A stretch of 64,000 nucleotides of DNA from Bradyrhizobium erythrophlei (GCA_900129675.1 FSRD01000001.1:5073501-5137500); one strand, 5' to 3'; numbered from the stretch's first letter, positions 8,619-17,952 are shown. Program-made: numbers and translations. The notes: a model not told the origin generated them from the letters alone.

Positions 8619-9353
8619 TCAGTGCAACAATTTCAGTGCTCCATGGCAGTGCTTGAACTTCTTGCCAGAGCCACAGAGGCATGGGTCGTTGCGGCCGGGA
8701 ACGAGCACCTTGTGAATCGGTCGTCGCGTATCGTCGATGGTGTCTCTCGCAGGTGCACGGCGGGCAAGCCAGTACGCATGGACGTTGCGAGCGGCTGGCG
8801 CTATCAATTCTACGAACGCCTGATGTCTCGCATCGGCATCCTGGTAAGCCTCGACTAATTCCTTCAGCCTGTCCCAGCCGCTTTCGGTGCCGTAGAGATG
8901 GATGGCCTCGAACCAGTCGGGATGCGCTTCAAAGAGCGGTTGCCAACCCGAAGGGTCGAGTGCGATGCCCTTGACGTAGCCGCAGCACCACTCGTCGACA
9001 ATCGACACAGTGCGTCCTTTGTGGTCGCGTTCTAAGAAAAGCGGCTCATAATACTGCGGGAACTGGGTCAACGTGACTGCAATATCGTTCGCGTGGCGCA
9101 TCAGCAGGTCAAGGATGCGTTGCGCCTGCTTCTCGCTCGTAAACTTCGGAGACTGCTTGCCTTCTGTAGAATCCCAAACCCACCGCATCCACTCCGACGG
9201 CATGATGACATTCGGCCCCGATAGCACTGCGCAGAGAAAGCCGTCGAGGCCGGACACATCCATTGCATTTTCGAGGCCGTCGTCGGAAAGCAGAAACGCG
9301 TCAAGTTCCTCGATCTCCTGATCGATCAGCGGCCCGGATTTGATCGGTCTCAT
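8619..9353 (-). CDS. YecA/UPF0149 family protein with SEC-C motif (copy 1)
   Basis: 244 residues. The N-terminal two thirds is the helical YecA/UPF0149 domain (EIEELDAFLLSDD, MDVSGLDGFLCAVLSGP, EWCCGYVKGI). The C-terminus carries the zinc-binding SEC-C motif NDPCLCGSGKKFKHCHG, the same C-x-C-x8-C-H metal site found at the end of SecA. Some YecA/SEC-C proteins associate with ribosomes or SecA. Here it lies 100 bases downstream of a transposase inside a mobile unit, so it may be a passenger or a transposition accessory. The copy at 40404 differs by only a few residues. Confidence 0.88.
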   Translation of the reverse strand: MRPIKSGPLIDQEIEELDAFLLSDDGLENAMDVSGLDGFLCAVLSGPNVIMPSEWMRWVWDSTEGKQSPKFTSEKQAQRILDLLMRHANDIAVTLTQFPQYYEPLFLERDHKGRTVSIVDEWCCGYVKGIALDPSGWQPLFEAHPDWFEAIHLYGTESGWDRLKELVEAYQDADARHQAFVELIAPAARNVHAYWLARRAPARDTIDDTRRPIHKVLVPGRNDPCLCGSGKKFKHCHGALKLLH

Positions 9354-9454
9354 TGGTCAGCCCCATTTAATCACGAAGCCTGGCTTTGCGGACTGATGAG
9401 AAGCATCGGGCCACCGGCCATTGCCAAATGTTGATCCGGGACTCTTCCAGCTGC

Positions 9455-10522
9455 TCACGCCGCCTCTTGATGGTAATAGTTTAGGAGTCCACCCAGCCTC
9501 TCGCGACATTGTACCGGCTCCTCGTGACGCGTTTGCGTGACCCGACGGAACAACAGGACGTTGGACTTCCCTTGATGATTCCGCTCGGCATGGTAATGCG
9601 CCACATACTCACTCAGCGCTCGCCGCAAGGAGCGCTCACCAAAGACAATGATCTTCGACAAACACTCCTCCTTGACCGATCTCACCCAGCGTTCGGCATA
9701 GGCGTTCAAGTTCGGACTTCGCGCAGGCAGCGGGAGCGTCTTGACCCGGCCTGACTCGATGATCGCTCGAAAGGAGATGGTGTACTTCGTGTCGCGGTCA
9801 TGCAGGAGATAGCGGCAGTCTCGAAGGGTGCCGCATCCCTCCATAGTCACGTTCCGAGCCATTTGCTGCATCCATTGTTCGTTCGGGTGGATGGTGATCC
9901 CGGCGATTTCCACCTTGCGGCTCTCGAGATGGATAAAGAACAGCACGTAGTAAGTCACCAGTCCGCGCAGCGTGAGGACCTCCGCTGTGAAAAAGTCGGT
10001 GCCCGCCAGAACCGCGAGGTGAACCCGAATGAATGCCGCCCAGGTCGTCGTGTGCTTGCGCGCCGGTGCGGACGGCAGGCCGTGACGGCGCAGAACATTG
10101 CCGACCGTTTGATCCGAGATCTCATGCCCCAGATTGGCTAGCGCCCCAACAATCCGATCATAACCCCAGGACCGGTTCTCCTCGGCCATGCGAACAATCA
10201 ATTGCTCAACTCCTTTGTCGATTCGTGGCCGCCGCCCCGGGGCTCGACGTGCCTGTGATCCATCGAACTTGCGAGCTATGAGCCTTCGGTACCATGCCAG
10301 GATGGTGTCGGGCAGGGCGGTAGCCGCCACCTCGCCGAGGGCCTTGCGGCCCAGTCGATGTCCAATCTCGCCGAGCTTCGTACGCTCGACGTCCGAGAGC
10401 TTCAGGCGCCCTTTCAACAGGGACTTCAGGATTCGGTTTTCAGCAACCAGATACTCATTCCGTAGCAGTAGCTCTTGGTCCACGGTCCCGGTGATGTAGG
10501 CTAGGATACGTGTCCACTCCAT
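9455..10522 (-). CDS. integrase-core DDE transposase (copy 1)
   Basis: About 355 residues with an N-terminal helix-turn-helix region (RLKLSDVERTKLGEIGHRLG) and an rve/integrase core: AGTDFFTAEV supplies the first Asp, LLHDRDTKY the second and WVRSVKEECLS the Glu of the DDE triad. A start at 10522 (MEWTRIL) is chosen because GAGGGGGAAG lies just before it; an upstream in-frame ATG lacks this. Relative to copy 2 it reads APGRRPRIDKGV where copy 2 has APGRPRIDGEV. It catalyses strand transfer at the CCGTATGG inverted repeats flanking the unit. Confidence 0.88.
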   Translation of the reverse strand: MEWTRILAYITGTVDQELLLRNEYLVAENRILKSLLKGRLKLSDVERTKLGEIGHRLGRKALGEVAATALPDTILAWYRRLIARKFDGSQARRAPGRRPRIDKGVEQLIVRMAEENRSWGYDRIVGALANLGHEISDQTVGNVLRRHGLPSAPARKHTTTWAAFIRVHLAVLAGTDFFTAEVLTLRGLVTYYVLFFIHLESRKVEIAGITIHPNEQWMQQMARNVTMEGCGTLRDCRYLLHDRDTKYTISFRAIIESGRVKTLPLPARSPNLNAYAERWVRSVKEECLSKIIVFGERSLRRALSEYVAHYHAERNHQGKSNVLLFRRVTQTRHEEPVQCRERLGGLLNYYHQEAA

Positions 10523-10749
10523 AACTTCCCCCTCTCGCTCGCGGACCCACAATCGGCGCCATGGATCGCCCCACGAAACCTAGCGGACGACACGCGGTGA
10601 GGCTACGCTGGGGATAGAGATAATTGCCCGACTTTCTTATAGATTTAATTTTTTGGCCATACGGGTCGACATCCGCTTGATATTGGCCTGCCATAATCTG
10701 CCCTGGTTCCAACGCTAAAGGCCGCGTCCTAACTGGATCGGTCTAGCCG

Positions 10750-13344
10750 ATGGGGGCCTTACTGCGACGCATTGCACGCACCTGCATCCTTTTGATGGCC
10801 GCGGTGATTCTCGCCATTGGATTGGCGGGCAGCTGGTGTGCTTTCGCGCAATCGCCCAAAGCGGCGCCGGCCGCGGAAAAGCCTGCCGCGAGCGGCACGC
10901 CTGCTGCGGAGAACCTCACGCACGCGGTGCAAGCGGCCAATCCTGCGATCAACACCAAAGACATCGTCAACCGCCTCAATCAGGAACTCGGCATCGATCT
11001 ACAGGCGACTATTGCCGGCTGGCAGCACGCGCTGGACCAGGTGGAAAGCGATCTCGGCCGCGAGGGTTTGCGCTATTCAGACCTCAATCAATATCGCGAC
11101 GAGCTGCTGCGCGTACGTTCGCAGGCGGCGGATGTCGCGGGCCGGTTGCAGCCGCGACTCGATGCCGGCAAGGCGCAGATGAAACTGCTCGGTCCCGCGC
11201 CCGCGGCTGGCCAGTCGCAGGAACCGGAACAGGCCGCGATCGCGCGTGCCGAACTGAACTATCACTTCGGATTGTTGTTGGCCGGACAGGCGGCGGTGAA
11301 TTCGGCCAACCTGCGCATCGATAATCTGCTCAATACGGTTCAAGAGGTCCGCCGCAAGAAGTTTGCATCAGCTCTGCTGCAACCCATTCCCGGCGTCTAC
11401 TCCTATCAAACCTGGGCCAAGGTACCGCAAGATGTGCCGGCGGCGGTCGGCAAGGCCCATGACCTCGTCGCCAATTGGTGGAACGCGGTTCTCGATCCTG
11501 AGAACCTGGAGCACCTCGTCATCGGCGCGTTGTTGGGCGTTCTGGCGCTGAGCTTATTGAGCGCAAGGCTGGTGCGCCGTTTGCATCGCCGACAAGACAC
11601 CGCAGAACCGCCATTCTGGCAACGCGTATCGGTCGCCGCGGTCGTGCTGGTGTTGCGAGCGCTTCCAGTCGTCGGTCCAGTGGTTTTTCTTTACGCTATG
11701 GTATCGAGCATCGAGGCGCTTCCGGTGCGGGTCGACTGGTTGTTCTATCTCACAGCGCAATCGATCGTGATCGTTTTCACGGTCGGTGCGCTGGCGAGCG
11801 TCGTATTTGCGCCTGGCGCGGCGCGATGGCGACTTGTCCCCATCTCCGATGCGGCGGCCGCGCGCCTTTGCGGCCTCGTCATCCTGCTCGCGCTCGTCTA
11901 CAGCCTCACCACGCTGCTTTATGTGATCACGCAGCTCGTTCAGGCGCCGTTTGCGCTGACTATTGCCGTGGCTCTGCCATCAAGTCTGTTGTTGGCCGGC
12001 CTTGTGGTGGCGCTGCTGCGAACGCCGATCGAGCGCGGCAGCGATACCGCGCCGCCGAAGCTGCTCAAACCGATCCGCATCGCGGTCTGGGCCATCGTCG
12101 GCGCCATCGTCGTCTGCGCCTTGACGGGCTATCTGGCGCTGGCGCGCTTTCTGGCACAGCAATTGGTCGTGACAGGCTCGATTCTCGCCGTCGTCTACTT
12201 GCTGCTGCTGTGGGTTGACGGTTTCACGCAAGGCTTGAGCGACGATGGCACCGTTGTCGGCGCCTGGCTGCGGAAGACGGACCGACTGGAGCCGGCACGG
12301 CGCGAGCATTTGGCCCTGCCGATCAATTTGTCGCTGAAATTCGCGGTGCTGATCCTTGCTGTGCCGCTCATCATGCTGCAGTGGGGCTACGCCTGGCCGG
12401 ATATTCGCGAATGGTATTGGCAGCTGTTCTTCGGGCTCCACATCGGCAATACCGAAGTGACGTTCGGCGCGCTGTTCGCCTCGATCATCGTGTTCGGCGT
12501 CGGTTACGCGGCGGCGCGCCTGTTCCAGGGCTGGCTCGATGCCCAGGTGCTGCAGCCGGCGGGAATTTCGGGCGGCGTGCGCAACTCAATCCGCACCGGC
12601 GTCGGCTATGTGGGGATTTTGATTGCGGCGCTCGTCGCCGTCTCCTATGCGGGCTTCAATCTCTCGAGCATCGCCATCGTCGCCGGCGCGTTATCCGTCG
12701 GCATCGGCTTCGGCCTGCAGAATTTGGTCAATAATTTCGTCTCTGGTCTCATTCTTTTGGTGGAACGGCCGATCAGGGTCGGCGATCTTGTCGTTGTCGG
12801 CGGCGAGGAAGGCTATGTGCGCAAGATCAGCGTGCGCTCCACCGAGATCGAAACCTTCGACCGCGCCAATGTTCTCGTCCCGAACTCCTACTTCACCACC
12901 GAAAAGGTGAAGAACTGGACGTTCCGCAACAGCGTTCGCCGCGTGGCGCTTCCGATCGGTGTGTCCTATGGCAGCGATCCGCACCAGGTTCGCGCCGCGC
13001 TCCTGAGAGTGGCGAAGGAAAATCCCGACGTCCTAACAACGCCGCAGCCGTTCGTGATGCTGGACGATTTCGCCGCCACGAGCCTCAATTTCACGCTCTA
13101 TGCTTATGTCGGCGACATCACCAAGGCCGGAGGGGTACGGACCGAGCTGGCAATGGCGATCCTGGGCGCCTTCAAGGAGGCCGGCATCGTCATTCCGTTT
13201 GGTCAACCGGACGCCACGCAACTAAAGCTAGATTGGCTGCGTGACATGATCGCCGAATTCGGAGCACGTCCGGCCGAGCGGCACGCGGGGAATGGCAGCC
13301 GCGCGTCCGCCAACAATGGCAAGGCGCCCGCGGCTTCCAACTGA
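10750..13344 (+). CDS. large MscS-family mechanosensitive channel (DUF3772 type)
   Basis: 864-residue inner-membrane channel that opens under membrane tension to release osmolytes. N-terminal signal sequence (to about residue 34, ending SWCAFAQ), a long periplasmic helical part (about 35-240) with EGLRYSDLNQYRDELLRV resembling DUF3772, then around ten membrane helices from about 255. The MscS pore helix and beta domain are at about 640-720: SSIAIVAGALSVGIGFGLQ, NLVNNFVSGLILLVERPI and VGDLVVVGGEEGYVRKI. The C-terminal alpha/beta vestibule follows. Monocistronic; it begins 86 bases beyond the right end of the YecA transposon, so insertion may have replaced its promoter region. Confidence 0.92.
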   Translation: MGALLRRIARTCILLMAAVILAIGLAGSWCAFAQSPKAAPAAEKPAASGTPAAENLTHAVQAANPAINTKDIVNRLNQELGIDLQATIAGWQHALDQVESDLGREGLRYSDLNQYRDELLRVRSQAADVAGRLQPRLDAGKAQMKLLGPAPAAGQSQEPEQAAIARAELNYHFGLLLAGQAAVNSANLRIDNLLNTVQEVRRKKFASALLQPIPGVYSYQTWAKVPQDVPAAVGKAHDLVANWWNAVLDPENLEHLVIGALLGVLALSLLSARLVRRLHRRQDTAEPPFWQRVSVAAVVLVLRALPVVGPVVFLYAMVSSIEALPVRVDWLFYLTAQSIVIVFTVGALASVVFAPGAARWRLVPISDAAAARLCGLVILLALVYSLTTLLYVITQLVQAPFALTIAVALPSSLLLAGLVVALLRTPIERGSDTAPPKLLKPIRIAVWAIVGAIVVCALTGYLALARFLAQQLVVTGSILAVVYLLLLWVDGFTQGLSDDGTVVGAWLRKTDRLEPARREHLALPINLSLKFAVLILAVPLIMLQWGYAWPDIREWYWQLFFGLHIGNTEVTFGALFASIIVFGVGYAAARLFQGWLDAQVLQPAGISGGVRNSIRTGVGYVGILIAALVAVSYAGFNLSSIAIVAGALSVGIGFGLQNLVNNFVSGLILLVERPIRVGDLVVVGGEEGYVRKISVRSTEIETFDRANVLVPNSYFTTEKVKNWTFRNSVRRVALPIGVSYGSDPHQVRAALLRVAKENPDVLTTPQPFVMLDDFAATSLNFTLYAYVGDITKAGGVRTELAMAILGAFKEAGIVIPFGQPDATQLKLDWLRDMIAEFGARPAERHAGNGSRASANNGKAPAASN

Positions 13345-13366
13345 GAGTCCCTAACAAGGTGACCTT

Positions 13367-13493
13367 TTAAGCCCGCGCCCGCTCCACATTGGCGATGCGC
13401 GACGGCACGCCGAATTCGCGACGGCAGACTTCGGCGAGCGCAGCGACACCCGAGCGGATCGTCTCGTGCGACGGATTGTCGAAGCACAAGCGC
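13367..13493 (-). pseudogene. C-terminal scrap of an aminotransferase-like gene
   Basis: Minus-strand frame RLCFDNPSHETIRSGVAAL, then AEVCRREFGVPSR, ending in a stop. This looks like the end of a fold-type I PLP-dependent aminotransferase (MocR/AspC type). The rest has been cut off by the IS end at 13494. Confidence 0.55.
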
Positions 13494-13585
13494 TGTGTGT
13501 ACCGAAAACCTTATCTGAGTTGATGACCTGATGGAATCGCCTAAGCTGGCGGAATGATAGGGCTGTTCTGTTTCGTTCTGGCCGT
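13494..13585 (+). repeat. left-end fragment of an integrase-core IS
   Basis: Begins TGTGTGTACCGAAAACC and carries the first bases of the transposase gene (start of MIGLFCFVLAV). It is immediately followed by a second, longer copy of the same left end at 13586, so two IS insertions abut here and the first lost nearly everything. Confidence 0.8.
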
Positions 13586-14103
13586 TGTGTGTACCGAAAA
13601 CCCTATCCGAGTTGATGACGTGTTGGAATCGGCTAAGTTGGCGCGATGATCGCGCTGATCTGCTTCGTTCTGGCCGTGCTGGCCTCGCCATTCAAGTCGA
13701 AGGTACGGCTTGAAGCTGAGAACGCGGTGCTTCGACATCAGTTGATTGTCTTGAAGCGCAGGCTGCATGGTCGCGTCCGGCTCACCAACCATGATCGCTG
13801 GTTTCTTTATCCAGCTGTATCGCTGGTTTCCATCAATCCTGAAAGTTCTCACAATCATCCGGCCCGAGACGCTCGTGCGTTGGCACAGGGCCGGCTTTCG
13901 CTGCTACTGGCGTTGGAAGTCGCGCCCACACGGAGGGCGACCGCAGATCGACACGGAGCTGCGCGTATTGGTCCAGCGGATCAGCATGGAGAATCCGCTT
14001 TGGGGTGCGCCACGTATTCACGGCGAACTGCTCAAGCTCGGGTTTGAGGTCGCGCAGTCGAGCGTCGCCAAGTACATGGTCAAACGGCGGGGGCCGCCCA
14101 GCA
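13586..14103 (+). pseudogene. integrase-core IS transposase, 3' half deleted
   Basis: Starts with the IR TGTGTGTACCGAAAACC and the coding start MIALICFVLAVLASPFKSKV. A frameshift near 13800 (homologous reading resumes as FIQLYRWFPSILKVL) precedes LIIRPETLVRWHRAG-type sequence and the stretch SMENPLWGAPRIHGELLKLG. It stops at KRRGPPS just before the catalytic core. The same family is present at 44731 (almost complete), 52286/58188 (interrupted by an intron) and 59587. Confidence 0.85.
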
Positions 14104-14113
14104 GCATATGGAG

Positions 14114-14180
14114 CCGTCCTTCGTCCCGAAGGACGGGACGGGCATCTTGAATTGGAACAAAAAGACGCCTGGCGCGTCTT
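14114..14180. terminator. two hairpins downstream of the IS fragment
   Basis: CCGTCCTTCG (14114) pairs perfectly with CGAAGGACGG (14127) across a 3-base loop, and AAGACGC (14162) pairs with GCGTCTT (14174) followed by CTTTG. Either could act as a terminator insulating dedA; neither has a long T tract. Confidence 0.35.
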
Positions 14181-14383
14181 CTTTGCGCCTCTCACCTGCA
14201 AAATCCGAAAAGTGAAATGGAGCAGGGAGCGGTCGCCATCACCACATCGCGAGCGCGGGGTGATCGCTTCCGAGCCACGGAAGTGATGCTCCTTACGCCA
14301 TAGCAAATAGTTGCGAAATATGGCCCGTCCAAACCATGTCGCCGCAAACGGGCCATTTCATTCAAGTCGTGTGAGGGCAACCG

Positions 14384-15088
14384 ATGACCTCGTATTTTGC
14401 CGCAGTCGTCGACTTCGTAGGAGCGCATCCGCACTACGCTCTCGCTGCGGTCTTCCTGCTGGCATTGTCGGAAGCCATCCCTGTCGTCGGCACCGCGGTC
14501 CCCGGCTCCACGCTTATTATCGGGATCAGCGCTCTCGCGACCGGAGCTGATGTGAACCCATGGCTCCTGCTTGCTGCTGCCTTGGCGGGAGCCATTTCCG
14601 GAGATGGTTTGTCGTTCTGGCTCGGACAGCGGTATCACCGGGAGATTCTTTTGGGCTGGCCGCTGAATCGGTATCCGCAGTTCATCGAACGCAGCGAGAT
14701 GTTCATCAACAGATACGGAGCCGCGAGCGTCTTTCTAGCCCGCTTCATAGCGGTCGTGCGCGCCTTCGTGCCGTTGGTTGCAGGCATCCTGCGTATGTCA
14801 CCGCGCCAATTCTATGCCGCCAATATTCTGTCGGCCCTTGCCTGGGCGCCGGCCCATGTCTTTCCAGGCGTGCTGCTTGGCATGGCGGTCAGCCTCGCCG
14901 GCGTCAGCGCAGGGCAGCGCACACTACTCCTCGTCGCCGGGCTGATCGTGATATCGGCCGCCGTTTGGGCAATGCGCTTTTACTTGAGCCGACATCCATT
15001 GCCAACCAAGCTGCCTGCTCTTGTTGGAAAGGCCGTGATGACCGACCCTCAAATCACCCCGGCCGAGCCAAACATATCAAGGGCTTGA
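14384..15088 (+). CDS. DedA/SNARE-associated family membrane protein
   Basis: 234-residue integral membrane protein of the DedA (VTT) family, which in bacteria helps move phospholipid carriers and maintain proton motive force. Key family segments: SEAIPVVGTAVPGSTLIIG near residue 30-48, GAISGDGLSFWLGQRYH, and FLARFIAVVRAFVPLVAGI with the conserved R/P pair, followed by YAANILSALAWAP. The expected membrane and re-entrant helices are visible. The C-terminal tail (RHPLPTKLPALVGKAVMTD) is short and basic. No operon partner; an IS remnant lies upstream and an IS3 element downstream. Confidence 0.9.
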   Translation: MTSYFAAVVDFVGAHPHYALAAVFLLALSEAIPVVGTAVPGSTLIIGISALATGADVNPWLLLAAALAGAISGDGLSFWLGQRYHREILLGWPLNRYPQFIERSEMFINRYGAASVFLARFIAVVRAFVPLVAGILRMSPRQFYAANILSALAWAPAHVFPGVLLGMAVSLAGVSAGQRTLLLVAGLIVISAAVWAMRFYLSRHPLPTKLPALVGKAVMTDPQITPAEPNISRA

Positions 15089-15302
15089 AATCGAGATCAT
15101 CACAACGAAGAAATGCACGATTGGAATGTAGTAAGAACGGCCGCCATGCCCGAGATGCCACGGACCGATACCGATGATGTTTACTGGTATGGTTTCGGGG
15201 CCAGACGGTCTCGAGGTGAGAGCCGGTCGCGGAAATCTGGGCAGGACGATAAGTGGAATTTCTGCCTGACAGCGGCGATAATTGCCGTGAACAGGAGAGA
15301 CC

Positions 15303-15457
15303 ATGAGCAGACGACCCCGGCGGAACCACTCACCGGCCTTCAAGGCGAAGGTGGCTCTGGCCGCCATCAAGGGCGATCGGACGATAGCCCAGCTGGCGGA
15401 GCATTTCGACGTTCACCCCAATCAGATTACGGCCTGGAAATCACAGCTTGAGGGCGG
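15303..15457 (+). pseudogene. IS3 OrfA, N-terminal part only
   Basis: MSRRPRRNHSPAFKAKVALA followed by GDRTIAQLAEHFDVHPNQITAWK is the helix-turn-helix region of an IS3-family OrfA. The frame is lost after QLEGGAA where it meets the inverted orfB segment. A proper Shine-Dalgarno (GGAGAG) precedes it. Confidence 0.85.
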
Positions 15458-15459
15458 CG

Positions 15460-15650
15460 CAGCCAGCAGGCCTCGCAACATACGCGAACCGGCGAAGGGA
15501 TACTCCAGGTGCAGCCGGTCGAGACGCTGCATGATCTCGAGGTCGGCTGAAGAGACTGGACGCGGCAGATAGTACACGCTGCCGCGACTGACCTTCAAAA
15601 TCTCTGCCTGCTTGGTGATCGACAAATCGTGCTTACGGTCGACATTGAGG
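15460..15650 (-). pseudogene. IS3 OrfB N-terminal segment, in inverted orientation
   Basis: Read on the minus strand: NVDRKHDLSITKQAEILKVS, RGSVYYLPRPVSSADLEIM, then LHLEYPFAGSRMLRGLL, the classic start of an IS3 transposase. It lies head-to-head with orfA of the same element, whereas the C-terminal orfB piece at 17232 is in the normal orientation. So a segment was inverted, or another IS3 copy recombined here. Confidence 0.85.
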
Positions 15651-15689
15651 GGAGCCTGTCTACTGCTCAATCGGCGTCCGGCATGGAGG

Positions 15690-17231
15690 CGGCGTGACCT
15701 TGATCCAGGCTTTGGTAAGGAACTCAGGAACCTGTCGTCCCGATGCCAAGGGAGAAGCTCAAGCGGATGGACTCCGCGAGGGCGAGAGTACCGATGCGGG
15801 ACACAGGGGCGGAGTCGCTCGTAGTAGGGATGAAGGCTCTGTAACGGAGCTGGACCGAAGGGGTGACGTCGCCCGGCTTTATTATGTTGGCAACCCGCAA
15901 GGGGAGGACCAGCGTGGATAAAGCAAGACCGTTTAATATTTCCAAGCGCGAAGTATGGTTGGCTTATAAGCGAGTGAGGGAAAACCGCGGGGCGGCTGGC
16001 GTCGACGATCAAACGATCGCGGAGTTCGAGAAGGATTTGAGTAACAACCTTTATCGGCTCTGGAATCGAATGTCGTCGGGCAGCTACATGCCGCCACCGG
16101 TTCGTCGAGTTGACATACCGAAAGGGGACGGACGGGGAACGAGATCGTTAGGTATCCCGACCGTTTCTGACAGAATCGCCCAAATGGTAGTCAAGCGATA
16201 TCTTGAGCCCGTCCTGGAACCAGTGTTCCACGATGACTCCTTTGGATATCGTCCCGGTCGGTCGGCGCATGATGCGTTGGCTGCGGCACGGCAGAGATGC
16301 TGGCGCTTTGACTGGGTGCTCGATCTCGACATCAAAGGCTTCTTCGACAACATCGACTGGGAGTTATTGATGCGAGCGGTGCGTCGTCATACCGACTGCG
16401 CATGGGTGCTGCTCTACATCGAAAGATGGCTGAAGGCACCCGTGAGCATGCCGGATGGCGCGCTGGTCAGCCGAGAGAAGGGGACCCCGCAAGGGGCAGT
16501 CGTCAGCCCAATCTTGGCAAACCTTTTCCTGCACTATGCGTTCGATCGTTGGATGAAGGAAAATAATCCAGACATTCCGTTCGAGCGCTACGCGGATGAT
16601 GCCATCTGTCACTGTCGCAGTGAGGCGCAAGCGCTTTCATTGCGGCAAGCGCTGGAAGCGCGGCTTGCGGCGTGTAAGTTGGAATTGCATCCGCAAAAGA
16701 CGAAGATTGTGTACTGCAAAGACTCGAACCGACCGAACGGTTATCCGGAGCAACGCTTCGATTTTCTGGGCTTTACGTTTCGACCCCGACAATCGATGAA
16801 TCGCGCTGGAAAGCTGTTCGTCAGTTTCTCTCCTGCGGTCAGCGACAAAGCGGCCAAGGCGATGCGCGAAGACGCGCGTCGCTGGAAGCTGCATCATCGC
16901 AACGATCTCGACTTGGAGAAAATCGCCCAATGGGCACGGCCTATTCTTGTTGGCTGGGTCAACTATTACGGGCGTTTTCATCGTTCGGCGCTTCGCAGGG
17001 CACTGCGCACAGTAGATCCATTTATCGTGCGCTGGGCACAGCGGAAATACAAAAGACTTCGGGGACACGCAAAGCGAGCGTGGGGCTGGTTGCGCGGGGT
17101 CAAATCCCGCCAGCCGAACCTGTTCGCCCATTGGTCCACGGAATCTCCGGTTGGGGCGATAGGAGCCGGATGAGTCGAGAGACTCACGTCCGGTTCTCGG
17201 AGGGCGTGGGGGTGGGATTCCCCCGCGCTAC
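15690..17231 (+). mobile_element. group II intron with intact maturase, 5' end truncated
   Basis: Domain V is perfect at 17163-17196 (GAGCCGGATGAGTC, GAGA loop, GACTCACGTCCGGTTC) and a domain VI hairpin ends in CGCTAC at 17231, after which the orfB reading frame resumes. The leader before the reverse transcriptase is only about 220 nt, much shorter than a normal domain I-III, and it abuts the inverted orfB piece. The 5' half of the ribozyme is therefore probably gone; it could not splice by itself although its maturase may be active in trans. Confidence 0.75.
15914..17173 (+). CDS. ltrA: group II intron reverse transcriptase/maturase
   Basis: 419 residues. Reverse-transcriptase blocks run in order: NRGAAGVDDQTIAEFEK, IPKGDGRGTRSLGIPTVSDR, PVFHDDSFGYRPGRSAHDAL, VLDLDIKGFFDNIDW, KGTPQGAVVSPILANLFLHY and the catalytic FERYADDAICHC (YADD). 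These are followed by FDFLGFTFRPRQ and a GIIM/maturase domain (WARPILVGWVNYYGRFHRSAL). No HNH endonuclease domain is seen, as in bacterial classes that rely on replication forks for insertion. A GTG start at 15914 preceded by GGGGAGGACC is chosen over an upstream GTG without a ribosome site. The best-preserved intron protein in the window. Confidence 0.9.
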   Translation: MDKARPFNISKREVWLAYKRVRENRGAAGVDDQTIAEFEKDLSNNLYRLWNRMSSGSYMPPPVRRVDIPKGDGRGTRSLGIPTVSDRIAQMVVKRYLEPVLEPVFHDDSFGYRPGRSAHDALAAARQRCWRFDWVLDLDIKGFFDNIDWELLMRAVRRHTDCAWVLLYIERWLKAPVSMPDGALVSREKGTPQGAVVSPILANLFLHYAFDRWMKENNPDIPFERYADDAICHCRSEAQALSLRQALEARLAACKLELHPQKTKIVYCKDSNRPNGYPEQRFDFLGFTFRPRQSMNRAGKLFVSFSPAVSDKAAKAMREDARRWKLHHRNDLDLEKIAQWARPILVGWVNYYGRFHRSALRRALRTVDPFIVRWAQRKYKRLRGHAKRAWGWLRGVKSRQPNLFAHWSTESPVGAIGAG

Positions 17232-17389
17232 TCGACTATCTGCGAGCCTACGAAACCGTCGGCGAGGCGCGACATTCGATCGGCCGGTATCTCGACTTTT
17301 ACAACGGCCGACGTCCTCATTCGAGTCTTGACGACATGACCCCGGATCAAGCCTACTTCGATCTTCCGCCGCTCCGCGCGGCGGCCTAA
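17232..17389 (+). pseudogene. IS3 OrfB, C-terminal end
   Basis: LRAYETVGEARHSIGRYLDF followed by YNGRRPHSSLDDMTPDQAY is the last part of an IS3 transposase, just downstream of its catalytic Glu. It begins directly at the intron 3' splice junction and ends with a stop before the IS right end. Confidence 0.85.
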
Positions 17390-17412
17390 CCTCGGCAGAG
17401 GCTCCACTTATC

Positions 17413-17952
17413 GACGCGGAATTTTTGTTCAGACAACCGGGGCCAGCTCATTTGTTGCCGTTTGAGCTACGTGCTTTTGATCATCTGCTTGAGGCAGATA
17501 ACTAGATTTTTTTGCGGCCTAAGGACGGTGCCGAACGGACTTCAATCATCACGATCGAATTGATGAGGAGGCCATTATGACGACCTATGCGTTTACGAAC
17601 CTCAACCTGCAACCAAGCGCCTGGTCGGCACCATCGTCGTGGTGCTGAGCGCCACCCTGGTGTTCATTCCAATACCCCTGAGCAACGTCGTCCCCGCTTT
17701 GGTGATTGCCTTGATCTCCCTTATCTCGAGGAGGATGCCCTCCACCGCCATATGCCCTTCCCGATTCGCCTGCAACGATTTCAGAAGTTAGGACACGATG
17801 CGTGCTGTTCACACGAAACTGACGTGCCAGTTCATTTTGCGAAGGTCCAAACGCATTTGATTAGCCCCGCCCCTTGAAATTATGCTGCGGCGCACCATAT
17901 GAGAACAATGGTGCAATAAACCGATCCTCCACAGGACCGAGAAAGATCTTAA
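17413..17952 (+). pseudogene. scrap of an ExoD-like gene in a mostly non-coding gap
   Basis: From about 17615 one frame reads VGTIVVVLSATLVFIPIPLS and NVVPALVIALISL, and the next frame continues LPYLEEDAL: together this is the core of an ExoD-family (exopolysaccharide synthesis) membrane protein with a frameshift. A ribosome site (GAGGAGG) and ATG at 17578 precede an unrelated-looking short start, so the fragment may have been fused by deletion. The rest of the gap holds nothing recognised. Confidence 0.55.

Larger units (their letters stand above)
8478..10664 (-). mobile_element. 2.19-kb integrase/YecA transposon, copy 1
   Basis: Left end CCGTATGGTCAATAAATTGA and right end (read inward) CCGTATGGCCAAAAAATTAA form clear inverted repeats. 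Between them are an integrase-core transposase and a YecA/SEC-C passenger gene, both on the minus strand. The whole unit recurs at 40262-42445 in the same orientation with only scattered differences. No convincing target duplication flanks this copy; it sits in an IS110 gene on its left and just upstream of the MscS gene on its right. Confidence 0.85.
15248..17412 (+). mobile_element. IS3-family element, rearranged and invaded by a group II intron
   Basis: Left terminal repeat GATAAGTGGAATTTCTGCC at 15248 and right one (read inward) GATAAGTGGAGCCTCTGCC ending at 17412 match at all but three positions; GAC on both outer sides fits a 3-bp target duplication. Inside: orfA start (+), an inverted piece of orfB (-), a group II intron with its reverse transcriptase (+), then the end of orfB (+). 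Confidence 0.82.

Noticed and set aside
8478..10664. Target-site duplication for YecA transposon copy 1
   Set aside because: Flanks (CGAT on the left, TCGA on the right) do not match as direct repeats, so none is claimed.
15077..15370. Minus-strand frame ending with a hydrophobic stretch (YYIPIVHFFVVMISI)
   Set aside because: It spans the IS3 left end and has no plausible start for the hydrophobic part; could be a scrap but cannot be supported.
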